A program made the position numbers and the translations under genes. From assembly GCF_000154845.1 (NCBI RefSeq), contig NZ_DS981462.1, positions 35,152 to 99,151 on the forward strand: DNA of 64,000 nt. The letters are read 5' to 3'. Below are positions 63,744 through 64,000 of the stretch, piece by piece. The notes beneath the pieces were generated by a model. That model saw only the letters and a program-made list of their open reading frames with translations, searched no databases and was not told the origin of the DNA. The stretch's first letter is position 1. Every line of letters starts with the position of its first letter. This DNA is from Phocaeicola coprocola DSM 17136 (GTDB taxonomy: Bacteria; Bacteroidota; Bacteroidia; Bacteroidales; Bacteroidaceae).

Positions 63744-64000
63744 ATGGCAAAAGAAAAAGTAAACTACCAGGAGGTATATGACCTCTATCAGTTATGCAGT
63801 GAGACCAAGGATCTTCGTGAGTTCTGTGCGGATTATGGAGTAAATTACGACAAGTTCATGAACTGGCAGCGTCATCAGCTATGGAGCGAAAAGTTAGGCA
63901 AGACAGTTCAGGTTGAGCAACCCAAGGTTGCCAAAGTCCGGATAACCGGCAAGCCTTGCAACAGTCCAACCGTAAAGTTGGAGGTGAAACAACCTGAAGG
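63744..64000 (+). CDS. IS66 family accessory protein (TnpA-like, 3' end outside window)
   Basis: At least 85 residues, open to the window edge, beginning MAKEKVNYQEVYDLYQLC and continuing with SETKDLREFCADYGVNYDKF and MNWQRHQLWSEKLGK, a helix-turn-helix-like DNA-binding segment. This fits the small first protein of Bacteroidales IS66 elements, which precedes TnpB and the TnpC transposase. An in-frame ATG at 63738 is an alternative start. Confidence 0.75.
   Translation, partial: MAKEKVNYQEVYDLYQLCSETKDLREFCADYGVNYDKFMNWQRHQLWSEKLGKTVQVEQPKVAKVRITGKPCNSPTVKLEVKQPE

Larger units (their letters stand above)
63665..64000 (+). mobile_element. IS66-type insertion sequence (right part outside window)
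   Basis: Begins with GTAACCATTC at 63665, consistent with the GTAA ends of IS66 elements. The 8 bases before it (TGTCATCC, 63657-63664) would be the target duplication; the other copy lies beyond the window. It contains a promoter and the first ORF of the element. Confidence 0.65.

Noticed and set aside
1..64000. tRNA, rRNA, CRISPR arrays, toxin-antitoxin or phage defence genes
   Set aside because: Looked for typical signs (regular direct repeats, cloverleaf ends, known defence motifs) and saw none in the window.

Overview
The window looks like the chromosome of a gut Bacteroidales species, most likely Bacteroides or Phocaeicola. The base composition is AT-leaning and Shine-Dalgarno sequences are mostly weak. 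Many genes are preceded by the Bacteroides-type promoter (TTTG or TTGA, about 19 bases, then TAnnTTTG). Gene content also fits: an ilv operon carrying an acyl-ACP thioesterase, xylR(Nudix)-xylB-xylA, a DUF5113-like sensor kinase, an Hc1-like histone protein, and IS66 and IS982-type insertion sequences. No rRNA, tRNA, CRISPR array or prophage was seen.

Layout. 1-8.2 kb: ABC-F ATPase (cut by the window edge), mfd, a 2-hydroxyacid dehydrogenase-like protein without its catalytic residues, and a TPR protein. 8.2-11.3 kb: a minus-strand nitroreductase, patatin and GH13 amylase operon. 11.6-17.8 kb: the branched-chain amino acid operon ilvD-ilvB-ilvN-thioesterase-ilvC, preceded by an Ile/Leu/Val-rich leader peptide and a terminator, i.e. 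an attenuator. 18-21.3 kb: a SlyD-like FKBP, a sugar kinase and an undecaprenyl-phosphate sugar transferase. 21.6-24.6 kb: steroid 5-alpha-reductase, Old Yellow Enzyme-type reductase and short-chain dehydrogenase, matching the bile acid/steroid A-ring reduction clusters known from gut Bacteroidota. 24.8-27.2 kb: nadC, rlmH and an AlkD-like protein. 27.3-34.4 kb: outer-membrane barrel, imelysin lipoprotein, di-haem c-type lipoprotein and CcsBA cytochrome c maturation protein, probably an iron-linked envelope system.

34.5-47.4 kb is mostly housekeeping: purT, PadR-PspC-DUF2807, GNAT, EEP nuclease, pepD, a Skp-like protein, thioredoxin, an MltF-like transglycosylase, udk, a DUF368 lipid carrier transporter and tpx. 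47.5-52.4 kb holds a GDP-mannose pyrophosphorylase and the xylose operon. 52.5-55.7 kb holds thiD, fabD and a TlpA-like lipoprotein. 55.7-61.6 kb is a signalling operon: a 1466-residue double-module sensor kinase whose two halves appear to have complementary defects, a response regulator, and a short membrane protein resembling the N-terminal part of AbgT transporters. The right edge has an Hc1-like gene, a cation diffusion facilitator, and an IS982-type element broken by an IS66 element that runs out of the window.

Most worth follow-up are the ilv attenuator, the 5-alpha-reductase cluster, the imelysin/di-haem/CcsBA cluster with its paired palindromes, and the split-function sensor kinase. 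All assignments come from reading the sequence; no database search was run.
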